NCBI GenBank assembly: GCA_907165275.2
Contig: OU015666.1
Span: 6,416,001 to 6,480,000 of the forward strand
DNA from: Zygaena filipendulae
Lineage: Eukaryota; Arthropoda; Insecta; Lepidoptera; Zygaenidae
DNA: 64,000 bases
Direction: 5' to 3'
A model generated the notes under the pieces. It made no database searches, was not told the origin of the DNA, and worked only from the letters and a program-made list of their open reading frames with translations. Position numbers and translations under genes: made by a program. Positions 48,335 to 60,197 of the stretch are shown one piece after another. How positions within the stretch are numbered: the first letter of the stretch is position 1; every line of letters begins with the position of its first letter.

Positions 48335-50760
48335 ATGGTGAGCGATTTGATTAGTAGTTTTAAATTGTAGTATCTTTAGGTTATTTCATAGTGCTTGGTC
48401 ATCCAAGCTGAATAAATGTTAACGATAGTCTAATTATTTCACAGGCGCGTCGTTATGATACCCGCACAACAATATTTTCGCCGGAAGGTACCTATTACTT
48501 AATATTCCACATTTTCAACTGAGAATAGTCAAATTCTCTTTTCAAAACTTATTGGGCTGATTTTATTTCATCTTTCTCAGGTCGGCTGTACCAGGTGGAA
48601 TATGCTATGGAAGCTATCAGTCATGCTGGCACTTCTTTGGGCATTTTAGCAACAGACGGAATTCTTTTAGCCGCTGAACGCAGAAACATCAATAAATTAC
48701 TTGATGAAGTGTTCTTCTCAGAAAAGATTTACAAGTTAAATGATGATATGGTTTGCTCTGTGGCTGGGATCACCTCTGATGCGAATGTTCTCACTAATGA
48801 ATTAAGGTTGATTGCTCAGAGGTACTTGCTGCAATATGGAGAGTCTATTCCTTGTGAACAACTTGTATCCTGGCTGTGTGATGTTAAACAAGCATACACT
48901 CAGTACGGAGGTAAAAATATTAATTATTCTTACTATACTATGGACCATTTGTGGTAAGCAACCAAAATTTAATTTTGTAACAAATTAAACTGATCATTGT
49001 TTTGTCTGACTAGACTTAATCTAATTTTATTATAATGTTTGAGAATAACACCTTGATATTTAATATGAAGAGATGTAATGTTGATTGTGATTTTTGTTAT
49101 TGCTAGGTAAACGACCATTTGGTGTATCAATACTGTATATGGGTTGGGACAAACATTATGGCTACCAACTGTACCAATCTGATCCCAGTGGGAACTACGG
49201 TGGATGGAAAGCAACCTGTATCGGTAACAATAGTGCTGTGAGTACTAAATGTCTATCATTTTAACATAATTCATAGTTTTTTCTTAACAGCAATGATAGC
49301 TCAGTGGTTGGAGCGTTTGGATCAAACGCCGCAAGGCATAAGTTCAAAAACTAACAATGAGTGTGAGCTATCGGTGAAGGAAAACATCGAAAGGAAACCA
49401 TAGCATGGTGGTAAGGTGCTCTCTAGTGCCCGACTGGCTAGCTACCATCTTCAAGTTGCAAATCTGTCGCCAAGCACCTAATGGTGTGTTCCGGCAGCCC
49501 CACTTGAAAGCCAGTCCCCATCCCTATTCCAGGTGGGCAATGCGCCTGCATGCCTTCTGGTGTTGCAGATGTCCATGGGCGGTGGTAATCACTTACCATC
49601 AGGTGTACCACTTGCCCATTTGCCCCCTATGACATAAAAAAAAGTTGAGATGGCAATGTTTGTTGTTTAGAGTTATATGATAATATTAATAAAATGGAAT
49701 TCACTTTAAATTTATACAATAAAAATATTAAAATGCAATTTGTACTTTTTTTTAGGCTGCAGTATCAAGTTTGAAACAAGAATACAAGGAAAATGAGACA
49801 ACTCTTGCTGAAGCTCAAGCTCTAGCCATCAAAGTCTTAAGCAAGACTCTGGACATGACTAAGCTTACTCCAGAAAAAGGTACTCATTCTTCATACATCA
49901 TTTTGTTACTTCAATATACTTGCATGATTTTTTTTTTCTAGAGATATATGGCCTACTTAAACAAAGCAAGAAAAAGAAAAAAAATATGTGCATAAATTAA
50001 TTAAATAAAGCGTTTCAAAGTTCCTTCTTTATTCTTTAGCGCCGAAACGCGGCATGACGTCACTAGTTCAAAATTACGCCTTATTAATCTGTGATAGAAA
50101 TGTCACTGTCGTATTGACAGGGTCATGTGACATTGACAAACAGATAACTTCAATATCCAAAAGCGAAATTAAGGTTGAACTGTGTCAAGTTACTTCCAAA
50201 AGTTCCAGTAAAGAATCGAAATGCATGTTAGTGATGCATTTTAAAGTAAAAAACTTCAGAAAATAGAAAATATGCGTTAACTGTATGCACTTAGTTTCTT
50301 TTGCCTTCTCTGAAAGAGGTAAATGTTTCCTAAAAAAAATAAAAGTGACGTCATGTGTCAAGCTTGGCTGTGATTGGTGTTTCGTTGCAACTTGCAACGT
50401 TCCGTTTCACAAAATTAAAAGTTGAATATTTTGGAAACTATTGAAAGTTTTTTAGTAAATCGTTCACGATAACGCTTTTCTCTATTTTTGAAAAATTGAC
50501 ACAATTTCTTATAATAAATTTCATACAAGTACCAGCCAATTTTTTTTTCATTTCAGAGATTAATTGTAATAATGTTAATATGATATGGATTCCTAACTTT
50601 TATGTACATAAATATTTCAGTTGAAATGGCTACTCTTACACGCAAAGACAATAAAACCATAATAAGGGTCCTAACAAGTTCTGAGGTGGAAAAACTGATT
50701 GCTGACTTTGAAAAGAGTGAGGCAGAAGCAGAGGCGGCAAAAAAGCAACTCCCTAAATAG
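48335..50760 (+). CDS. PSMA4: 20S proteasome subunit alpha type-4
   Basis: Six exons: 48335-48337 (ATG only), 48445-48487, 48581-48910, 49107-49237, 49756-49879 and 50621-50760. All phases match, giving 256 residues against about 261 in vertebrates. The N terminus reads [20 protein letters not shown], the alpha-subunit signature whose YDxRxTIFSPEG helix gates the core particle, followed by [12 protein letters not shown]. Other family motifs are [36 protein letters not shown]-type residues and a charged C-terminal tail ([10 protein letters not shown]). It is a structural, non-catalytic subunit of the outer ring, so lacking a catalytic N-terminal threonine is expected. The first intron follows the ATG directly (gtgagc). 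Intron 4 carries a tRNA-derived SINE, and intron 5 carries a copy of a repeat also found upstream of the gene. An ATTGG (CCAAT) motif lies about 130 bases before the ATG. Confidence 0.96.
49291..49643 (+). mobile_element. tRNA-derived SINE in PSMA4 intron 4
   Basis: The head gatagctcagtggttggagc is A-box-like and aggcataagttcaaaaacta is a weak B box. The body includes atgggcggtggtaatcactt, and the 3' end reads gccccctatgacataaaaaa. The same 3' tail occurs alone at 61210-61263. It is intronic, in the sense orientation of PSMA4. Confidence 0.75.
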
Positions 50761-50815
50761 TAAATTTTATTCTACTAGTATTCTCCATGTATTGTTCTAA
50801 TTCATCTCAAGGTTG

Positions 50816-50821
50816 AATAAA
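50816..50821 (+). promoter_or_regulatory. AATAAA polyadenylation signal of PSMA4
   Basis: A canonical AATAAA starts 56 bases after the TAG at 50758-50760, in a short plain 3' UTR. Confidence 0.8.
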
Positions 50822-51021
50822 TCTTTTACACAACTTTTTTTTATTTAATCTTAATAACGATTTGAGACCAAACCAAAGAACACACCTAATCACTAAACAG
50901 CACCATGTAGTCCGTACATAGGTACTAAAAATCGCGATGAAACTACTGAACAGCTTTTCATGCGATTTCAGGATTGGTTGTTTGATTTAAGAAAGAGATA
51001 GATAACTGGTTAACTGGTAGA

Positions 51022-51097
51022 GAATGCCGCAAGGCATTAAGTTCGCCATTTGTACTTATCGTGCAATAAAGAATAAATAAATAAATAAATAAATAGA
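51022..51097 (+). mobile_element. LINE-type 3' tail with AATA repeats
   Basis: Reads tgccgcaaggcattaagttc, gccatttgtacttatcgtgc, aataaag then (AATA)n, closely matching 22230-22315. Confidence 0.6.
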
Positions 51098-51299
51098 TAA
51101 TAGGTATATGTAGTATAAATAGTCATATCATATACAGCAATGTGACCACACTGACCAGATTTACTCTTTATAGTACGGGAGGTACCGATGCTAATTCGGG
51201 ATTAACTCGAGCGTCGTTGGGACCTATTGGGTTTTGAAGATTAGGAGTTATAAATAAAATAAGGTTATATGATATTTTTTCATTCACCGGTGGGTTTAG

Positions 51300-52955
51300 T
51301 TCTACAGGCTTTCAAAAATGTAAAAAAAAAAATAGTAACATGGAAATACTCAAGCGCGTCAGATATTGTAGTTTAGATACTCCAAGGTGTCTCTGATGTC
51401 GAAAATATATTCATCTGCCGATTTGCGTGGTGGGGGTGGCCATCCGGAAGTGGAGAAAATGAAAAAAAAAATTACTCCAGCGCATCAGATATTCGAAGGG
51501 GATGTTAAGTGAACCCTAAAAATGCTCCCCTCCGAAAATCTGACGATTTGGAGGTGACGCAAGGTAGTAGCGAATTTTTGAAAATGCAAAAAAAATCTCA
51601 ATTTTGAAATACTCGAGCGTGTCAGATTATTTTACAGAAGGTTCAGCTTGCAGTCCAAGTTATGTTGGCTTAAAATCTGACAATAATTTTGAGGGATATT
51701 AATAATCTGACTGCTAGAAACAAAAATCTAATATATATAAATCACGTGTCACGTTGTTTGTCCGCGATGGATTCCGAAACTACTGAACGGATTTTGATAA
51801 AATTTTGCAACCATTTATAATATGGTCAACTTAAAAGATAGGATAGTTTTTATCCCGGAATTCCCTCGGGAACTGAAGGACATACAGTACTTTTTTCCCG
51901 CAACCTCCGCGGAAACTCCGAAATTACCGCGGATGAAATCGCGGGGGACAGCTATTATAATTAATTTTTAAGATTTTTTTTTTCTGACGTAAGTTTATTA
52001 ATATTTTGAGTTATTTATTGTTAACTTCATATTTCTATGAAATATCTAAAAGCTCACAAAATATTATTCACAAAACTAACTTTAAAGCACAAGTAAGCCA
52101 GAGCGCCGAGCGTCTTACATATAATAACATGAACTCATTGTTTTGTGATGAGCTGTGAAGTAAAATGGCGTCATGAGGGATGGACAGCAGCGTGGGAATG
52201 GTGCAAGAGAGTCAAAGATAGACAAAAGTGAAAGGAAGAGAGAGGCGCGGAGCGGAGTAATACACCGAACCTTAACAGCTACTTTTTAGAAGTCGGTTAA
52301 AAATTACATTAAAGTGGAAAGTTTAGGGGATAACCTATAGTTTGATGTAATACTTGCCTTAACTTATTTTAATATGTATTTTAACCGACCAAAAAAAAAG
52401 TTATAATTCGACATGTTTAGCGCCGTGATATGCTGTGATGACGTTATGGCGACGGAAAATAGTGTGAGGACGGTGCGAGAGAGTGAGAGATAGAGAAAAA
52501 GTAAAAGGGAAAGAAAGATAGAAATATGAATAGGTGCGTTTCACTGCAGCTGCTCGTTCTAACTTAAAAGACGATTTTTGTTTCTTCGGCTTATGAAAAT
52601 TGGCAATTATATTTTTCCCGCTATCCTTGAGTTATTTACTTCAAAATAAAAAATAAATCAACCGCGCTCGAGAATGTCGAGGTTGCGTTTTTTTTTTTGC
52701 AAGTTTGTGATCCTCTAACTTCCTTACGTCACGTTCAAATCGTCAGATTATTCATATACACATTTCTCAGCATGTAATTAACCCACCATATAATCTGACG
52801 CGCTTGAGTATTTCGAGTTATCGATTTTTTTTTACTAATCTGATCGGTTATTCTAGACGCACCCACCAGTGTAGAGGGCCTATGTTTGGTGGAGGTACTC
52901 AAAATAGTGCAAGGTACCCCCCTTATGTTCATCTGACGCGCTTTAGCAAATCCAC
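51300..52955. repeat. Repeat island with scattered CGCGTCAGAT motif
   Basis: A motif close to aaatactcgagcgcgtcaga appears at 51343, 51473 and 51605, and inverted at 52792 and 52929. Between them lie a Helitron-like copy (51727-51955) and two diverged copies of a GAGAGA-rich block (about 52150-52310 and 52390-52560), each near ttttaaccgac or its inverse. Confidence 0.55.
51727..51955 (+). mobile_element. Helitron-like element, young copy
   Basis: Starts TCTAATATATATAAATCACG and ends gaaatcgcgggggacagcta. Only scattered differences from 46246-46474. It is inserted in the CGCGTCAGAT repeat island. Confidence 0.7.
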
Positions 52956-53049
52956 AAATCCCCTCTTGGGCGCCCGTACTATGTCTAGTGAATTTGTGGA
53001 TTTACTCGCCTAAATTCTGTAGAGGCCAAAGGGAATGCTGAAATTGCCG

Positions 53050-54200
53050 AATGAATTTGAGTCTCTCTAATGTACAGCACCGGAAAAGGCGACGCCGGAA
53101 TGCACAACACGTTCGTGTAACGACTAACACGAGATTGTACGACACCGGAATTCGAATCCCAGGCTATGAAATAAGTACTGTACTGTGCATTCCGGTGTCG
53201 TGCATTCCGAACTGTACAATATCGGTACGCCGCAGATTGTACGACATCGGAATTGGATACACCACCACCCCCCCCACTTACGGTGAAAATTCCGATGCCC
53301 AATTTGGGGAACCAGGAATGCACAACATGATATTGTGTAACACCGGAATGCACTGGAATGTGTGACACCAGAATGTACGACGACACCATATTGTACGACA
53401 CATATTTGAAGTCCTGTACACGAATTCCGACATTGTGCATTCCACCCCGTACAAATTGGACTCCCGAAATGTACAGCACCGGAATTGGTGACACCACTCC
53501 TATTAGTCGATGAAATCAGATCTCCTAACCAGGCGGTGCGCTAAAGACAAAATATGGTGAAATTCAATAGTTCATGATGTGTCCGACCATTTCACGAAAT
53601 GCCATCATTTCATGAAATAGTCTGCCATATCATGAATTGATCAAATCTTAGATGTGGCCACGAGATCCCAATATAATATGTACAAAAAAGAATAAAAGGA
53701 GTGGTAAAAAATCATCAAGTTTGTGATTAATAATAATTACGTTAATTACGTTACTAAACACAACCTGCTTTGTATTGAACACTACTAAAAGGAGCATCGA
53801 AAATAGACGTTATAATTCTTAGTAGAGTAACCGCCGCACTCAGAGTCGACGTTAATGATTACTTAGTTAAGTATAGATTTTTAAAACAAAACTGCCGCAA
53901 TCAGACAAGTTTCATAAATTAATGTTAATTGGCATTTAACTAATTAAGTTACATCTCATTAAATGCCAATTAACATTAATTTACTGAACGTCTCTGATTG
54001 CGACAGTTTTGTTTTAAAAATCTATACTTAACTAAGTAATCATTAAAGTCGACTTCACGGCGGTAAGAATTCAATTTCGGTGTCGTACAATACGTGGCGT
54101 ATCGGTAATGTAAAACCCGGAATGCACAGCACAATATTTCATAGCCAGGACTTTGAATTCTATACATTCTGGTGTCGTACAATCGCGTGTTGTGAATTCC
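53050..54200. repeat. Mixed-orientation array of a CCGGAAT motif
   Basis: About a dozen diverged copies of TGTACGACACCGGAATGC or its inverse occur at 53068-53490 and again at 54073-54190. A palindromic TTTCATGAAAT block (53570-53645) and a family B MITE lie between. The array lies 200-1350 bases upstream of the USE1 start. Open frames inside it are by-products of the repeats. Confidence 0.7.
53831..54063. mobile_element. MITE family B, copy 3
   Basis: Starts ccgccgcactcagagtcgac and ends cgacttcacggcgg, flanked by TAA on both sides (53828-53830, 54064-54066). It sits about 340 bases before the USE1 start and lies within the region of the CCGGAAT array. Confidence 0.85.
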
Positions 54201-54401
54201 TGGTTCACTACGACACTGTCAGTTGTCAGTTGTCAGTGTCACTACGACAAATCCAAATCCAATTCGTCCAAAAGTTCAAAAGAAAAGAAGTTTGTTCTGC
54301 TTCTGTGCCCTCAGTCCTCACCTCAGATTAATAAACGAGAGCAGAAACAGAAAGCTCGTTAGTAACCTGCACAGAGTACTTTTTAATATCTGAAACCTGA
54401 A

Positions 54402-56695
54402 ATGGCTGTGGATAGACCGAAACTGCCAGCTGCGTCTGCACCCAAAAAATCACGGTTAGAAATGAATGTTAGACTTCTTCTAAATAAGTGTGAGTTAATT
54501 GCCAAGCAAGAGCCTGTGGACGGAAATTGGAGGCTGAAAAAATACGTGGAATCACTTGGTGAAATGATAACCGAGTTGAAAACTGGCCCTGAGTAAGTAA
54601 TAAACAAGTTCTGGAAAAAATATTGCAGGCTTGGTAGCCCACAGTATATTGGATAACTGTAACATAATGTGTAAAGGACCTTTCACTGTTTATGAACAAC
54701 AGTTTAAAAAAACAACCTGAAATACCTAGTACTCAAAAGATAATAATTAGCCAAATAATATACCTGTTACTACATAAATAACACTAAACCTGTCTACACT
54801 TAATTTATTAGATGTTATTTAGTTTGTACTTTGTACTACTTTTATAAAATATTGCATTTTTTTCAGTAAGCCTGCAAAAGACTTAATGGCAGAGTATATT
54901 AAAAGGGCCACTTTTCTCAAAGGGTTAATACAAACAGCATCACTGAATAGTCCAATTGAAAAGGTATTTATTTGTATAATTTTTGTAATCATTAATCACT
55001 ATTTGATATGTAGGTTTTCTATTGCTGTTAGTATATAAAAAATAAACAATATAGAAAAAAAATAATAGCAGATATTCTTGATGTTTTAGCTAGAAGCAGT
55101 ACAGCAGCTGTCACATGGATCAGCCACAATATCTACTGATGCATCTGCTCAAGAGATTCATCAGAAATCTGTAGCCAAATATGGAGTAGAACTTCGTTCA
55201 GAGTTGTTTGGATTAGGTATTATAACATCTTGTTATACTTTTGGTTACCTCGCAAGATCAAACTAATAAGAATATTACAGCACATAAAATGATGCTTAGG
55301 GAATTAGCATAATAAATTCCAAGCAAAAATCAACTAATTTTATTCAAATTGGCCCTAATTATAATAGTAAAACAGGTCTGGTTGTTGTGAAGTTCCCTGG
55401 GAGAGGCTTTCTACAGTACCTAGAAATCAACTGTCTCAATACCTTGAAGCACATACTTAAACTGACCAAAGTGAACCCTCAATTCAAATTTGAGATACCT
55501 ACCTAATGTTATTGTAATCATAAATTATTTATTTTCCAAACTTCCAGAAGACAGTGATGACTCACTCCGAAAACGCAACATTATCAAAGCTCCAAATTTT
55601 ACTAGCAACAGCACTAGTCAAGAGGATATCGACTCATTACTCAAGTATCACCAGAACATGCAGGAAAAGGTTGCCGAGAACATGGTGATGCTTACAAAGA
55701 GCTTGAAAGAGCAGTCACAGATTGCCAGCACTATCATTAAAGCAGATGCTGAGGTATAAAAATACAATGTTGTAAAAATATGTGGTGTAGTGAATTGTAC
55801 TATGTTGCACTTAAAATTTGCTGGTTCAGTACATACCTAATATTAAAACAATAAAATAAATAGTGTTATCCATCTGCCAATTGAATAAAAAAGTTTATTA
55901 TACATATTATTATTATATATTTAGAGAAAACATATTTCTCTGTTTCCTCCTGGAATAATGCCTCTTGAAGAATTATTTTTTATTTTGTGTAAAATTATCT
56001 ATGCCGCCATGGTGTTAATATAGTTATTGCCTTTACATTAAACAAAAAAGCTTCATCAATTTCATATCATTTTTCCAAATTATTGTGTTTGCACTCATTG
56101 GTTTTTGTGTTTTATTTTATTTTTTGTGAGAAATTAAGTTTTAAAAATTTCTATTATTCTCGTTTCAGGCTCTGAAGAAATCATCCGACCTTACAGACCG
56201 CAATATGTCGTCACTAAAAGTGGAGTCAGAAAGGTTGCAAGAGCACAGCCGAAGTGCATGGAAATGTTGGCTGTGGATTATGCTGGCTCTAGTCATGGTT
56301 ATATTTATAAGTGAGTCATTTTTTATTTTGTTTTCTATGTGCTGTTTGATCCTGGAAAATTTATCTGGCTTTCACATTGTTTGATTTATTGCACTTAAAT
56401 TGTTGGATGGCTAGAATTCACTATAGGATTGTTTTTATCACAGCATGTCATAGTTTCTGAAGGAATTCTGTATCATCAGCACATACAATATGTGTCTTAC
56501 GGTAGGTAGACTCATATATTGTAATGAGTCAAGAATCAAGATATAAGGCATGTTTATTCCCAAACCATTTACAGCAGCTAGTAATACATCAAAGTCATTG
56601 TAATATTAAGCTACTCGTTTTATTTTACATTATTTTTTTTTTCAGATATGGTATTATTCATGAAAGTTATGAGGAAAAGAAAATACGATGTGTGA
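54402..56695 (+). CDS. USE1: Vesicle transport SNARE protein USE1
   Basis: Six exons: 54402-54592, 54867-54963, 55090-55216, 55548-55753, 56169-56310 and 56646-56695, all in phase with GT-AG introns, encoding 270 residues (human about 259). The N-terminal region (RLEMNVRLLLNKCELIAKQE) and the RSELFGL segment are typical of USE1. A heptad-rich SNARE segment spans about 155-233, including EDIDSLLKYHQNMQEKVAEN and LTDRNMSSLK. A C-terminal membrane anchor at about 238-262 (WLWIMLALVMVIFINMVLF) precedes a short basic tail (RKRKYDV). By family knowledge USE1 is an ER-membrane SNARE that works with SEC22, BNIP1 and syntaxin-18 in Golgi-to-ER retrograde fusion. The anchor is split across exons 5 and 6, so a short reading of exon 5 alone would miss the end. 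The start is the first ATG of the coding exon. Confidence 0.92.
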
Positions 56696-56700
56696 ATAAA
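56695..56700 (+). promoter_or_regulatory. AATAAA overlapping the USE1 stop codon
   Basis: The last base of the TGA (56693-56695) is the first base of AATAAA. If used, the 3' UTR would be only about 10-30 bases; a later signal may be used instead. Confidence 0.4.
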
Positions 56701-57621
56701 TGTAAGTGAAATTAGACAAATTACGATATTTTGTTATGTTTTGTTATTATTATGAAGTATTGTTATAGTTTTGTATATACATAATATGTATTTATGTTTT
56801 GACTATTAGGATTACAATTGATATTAGGTATATTAAGTATTTTTAATTGATTTTAAAATATTAAGTATGGAATATTACGGTCATTGTATAAATCATTAAT
56901 TCAACACCCACCATCAACTCCAGAACTATGTGAATTGAACCATTATTTCCAGAATTAGGTAAACTAATTTAACAAAAATAATAATTAGAGCAGAACAAAA
57001 TGTTGCCACAGTTCAGAGGCCGCGCCACGAAATCACAAAAAGTTTACGACAAAATATAGTTAAATATTAATTTTGTGTCCTAGACATTTATCGCATTATT
57101 ATAATAATTATTGCCGAACGTGTCGAAATTTTGGGTATACCGAAAACTAATGACGGAATATAAGAGGAAGGTGTTACACGCGATGTGACATGGTCTTGAA
57201 CCATGATGTGACATGGTGGATAAACTTAAATAGTAACAATTTTTATACGATCGTCTTATCACAAATCCGTTAGCTTACATTTACAACCCTATCTTACCTA
57301 CACCACAGATAATATAATACTACCTACCAGTATCTACACCAACCATAATAGTTAATGGTGAAAATTAAAAAGTTGAAAGGTGACACTTGAAAGTTGTAGT
57401 AACTACCAAAGATCATATAATCACTACGTTTTAAGATATGGGACTCCCATACTGTGAAATGGAATGACGCGAATTGTCAAAATTTTTGCCCTAGCAATCA
57501 TGGCCGATTCTCACACAAATAGTGCTGTTCTGCTTATAGCGAATGGTCGTCATATCGATATCGATAAAAAATCAGGACTACTACGGTTCTTCATAGTTTT
57601 TTTATTATTTTATAGCTACAG

Positions 57622-57712
57622 AAAAAAGCACCAGTGATGGCTTAATTGCTGTCGGTTAAGTATATTTAATATTGAACTTAATGTAAGCCATCATTGGTGC
57701 CTTTTTCAGCTG
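57622..57712 (+). other. Hairpin resembling a small-RNA precursor
   Basis: GCACCAGTGATGGCTTA at about 57630 pairs over 17 positions (one G-U) with TAAGCCATCATTGGTGC at about 57685-57701, with a second short stem (TTAAGT/ACTTAA) in the loop and partial pairing outside. It could be a microRNA-like precursor or a foldback remnant. Confidence 0.3.
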
Positions 57713-59359
57713 CCTCAAATAAAGAAAGTAGCTGGTTGGGAGTGAGACACAACATTTATTTGAAAAAGGATTTTTTTTATATTTATTGAAACACCGTCTT
57801 GTGGAACATGGTCAAGTTGACTACTTGACTAATACGGGTCACGGTTTTTCTTCCTGCGCGTGGGTGTTTTCCAAGGTTTCTTTTTGTCAACCGGTCACTC
57901 GATTACTGGAATAAATTAAAAAATTCTAATTTCAAGAAAATAAAATCGAATGACAATGTAGCATAAACAAATCGCTAGGTTCATTACCAGTATCGGCTAG
58001 CTGCAATTTTATGTACCCTGACTCCTGAGTGAGCAACTGATTCTTGCAAAAAATCAAGTGTCCAGCTCAGGGAGAACACTTAAACATACAACTTTGCCCA
58101 TAGTTTAAAACTATTATAAGAATAATCACACGGTCACCCGGTAAAAACAGAACGAATAAAAAAGACTTACTTATTGATTTTGACTTATTTTTTCTTACTC
58201 AATTGTGCTATTTTATTTTAATCTGCATTCAACTGCTCTATTTTATTTGATGGAGTTGTTCGATTGATAAATAGGCCAATTCTTTTTAGTCTTAACCCAA
58301 CTCTTGCACCTAAAACAAAAATAATGGATTTATCGATATCTATAAAAAAATCTGTATATGTATTTTCCGCACTATTTACCTATTCTTTCAAATCACATAA
58401 TAAATTTACAAAACACTATTTTTGTTATTTTAAGCACTGAATAAGAATAAAAACAACTATAAATTGAATAAAATTTACGTACCGGACTGGATCAAGAGGA
58501 AATCTTGAAAGAAAAGTCCTTTTTACACCATTTTCATTCTTCGATTTTACTCCGCAAATTCACACGTTTTATAAGACATCTTATTCGATGGTTCACTTAC
58601 AGGACAAAACAAACGTACTAAACTAAAAAAAACACTGAAATACTATTAAATTAACAAATAATAACACAATAACAATTAATTTTTCTTTCAATTGAACCAG
58701 GCGCCAAAATTTTTACCGCTAAGACTGAGTACTGACTGACATTGCCATAGTCTATAGAGCGAGAAGACCGAATGCCACCATTTCAACTTGGACACAATCC
58801 ATACATTTTTTCTGAAGTATGGAAGTTGCGACAGCCTGGTAACTACTATAAGTTTTGCCTCACATTCTCTTTGAAAATAAGAACAAATTTCATACTAAAT
58901 AGTATGCAAAATTCTGAAGATGAGTTTACCTTTATTATATCCTGCACCGTTTATACCTGTACATTTGCAGTCCGAGTCCATTTAGCACAGGTACCTACCT
59001 TCCAGGGTAGAAGTAATTAATTCTTTCGCTTTGTCCACATTCATCTCTACAGCCCTGACCTAATACTTGAACTACGACATCCTTGTTAGATACCTTGATT
59101 ATTGATTGATGACATTAATTGTAATAATTGGAAGAATATAAACTGCTATACTTATTTGAAACGAGTAGTCTGTAGTACTACTATGCTATTTAGTATTTAT
59201 GCATTATCGATCGATATACCTACTACTGAATAAAAAAAAATATCTTTGCCAGCAATGTTTTTTCATTTTTTTAAATAAGGATAAGTCCCATACACATAAG
59301 AGTAGGCAATAGGCTGTCGAATATTTGTCTTAATTCACCTAAAGTATAATTTACAAAAT

Positions 59360-59526
59360 TTACACGAAACCAGTAACGCTGACGCCAGTCACTGGCTAGA
59401 TAAATAGACCGACGCTCTATTATGGCAGTCAGCGCTGGCTTGGCTTGAAAAACTGTTTATACGAGGTCAATAACAAGCCAGCACTGGCTGCCAGTCTTAT
59501 TGGCAGTCAGTGTTGGATTCGTGTAA
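59360..59526. mobile_element. Small foldback element (CAGTCACTGGC family)
   Basis: Inverted ends ttacacgaaaccag and ttggattcgtgtaa; internal repeats of cagtcactggc and gccagcactggctgccagtc. Confidence 0.65.
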
Positions 59527-59618
59527 ACTCATTACAATACACACTGTTTATTATAATTATATACACTCATAGACTAATTACTTTGAGCGATTCAATTGCC
59601 AAAATTTTATATTTGATA

Positions 59619-59810
59619 CTAGCTGTGGCCCGCGGTTTCACCCGCGTGAGTTTCGGAATTACCGCAGGAACTATTTTCTAAAATAAAATAAGCCTATAAG
59701 TTACTCCTCAGAACATCAGCTATCTGCCAGTGGAAGTCGTTAATATCGGTCCAGCCGTTTCAGAGATTAGCAGGAACAAACAGAGTTTTTTTATGTTTAT
59801 TAATAGTAGA
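59619..59810 (-). mobile_element. Helitron-like element with clean ends
   Basis: Reverse copy from CTAGctgtggcccgcggttt to tttattaatagtaGA. Flanks read A before and T after. A foldback element follows within two bases. Confidence 0.65.
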
Positions 59811-59811
59811 T

Positions 59812-60020
59812 TATACACCAAGGGGATAAAGCACTGTTTTATGTCACGGGCGCTACATTGAATCCTGAACATAACGAAGGACTCCAAATTTAACTCCCGA
59901 GCGCAGCGAGGGTGTTATAAGTTAATTCCCGACCAAAGGGAGGGAATTAAGATTGAGTCCTGAGTGCAGTGAGGGATTCAAGCGCCCAAGAAAAAAACAG
60001 TTTTATCCCTGTGGTGTATA
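59812..60020. mobile_element. MITE with TACACCAAGGGGATAAA ends
   Basis: The left end tacaccaaggggataaa matches the right end tttatccctgtggtgta inverted, with inner gggcgct and agcgccc also inverted. TA flanks both sides, suggesting Tc1/mariner-type insertion. It is next to the Helitron-like copy ending at 59810. Confidence 0.65.
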
Positions 60021-60090
60021 CTCTACTTTTCTCACATAATGCGAGACAATAAAAAACCAGGCTTAGTAGATCCTATATAGCCACTTCTTT

Positions 60091-60197
60091 CAGCTGGCGT
60101 GGCCTACTCGATTTGACAAACAAATGAAGTTCGTCTCACTGCGAATCTAGTGGGCCACGGCTTCGGTCTTCGAAAATCGAGTTGGCCGCGCCCGCTG
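60091..60197. mobile_element. Small MITE with cagctggcgtggcc ends
   Basis: cagctggcgtggcctactcg inverted against cgagttggccgcgcccgctg, 107 bp. A further short palindrome (gggttataatg / cattataaccc) lies at 60290-60324. Confidence 0.6.

Noticed and set aside
49291..49360. tRNA gene candidate in PSMA4 intron 4
   Set aside because: The B box is degraded and the sequence continues into a SINE ending in a poly(A)-like tail.
52985..53497. 170-codon minus-strand frame
   Set aside because: Lies entirely in the CCGGAAT array; the product is a translation of the repeated word.
57500..57653. Short plus frame starting MADSHTNSAVLL
   Set aside because: Runs into the hairpin at 57622 and ends there; no splice partner or polyA signal, and the sequence looks repeat-derived.
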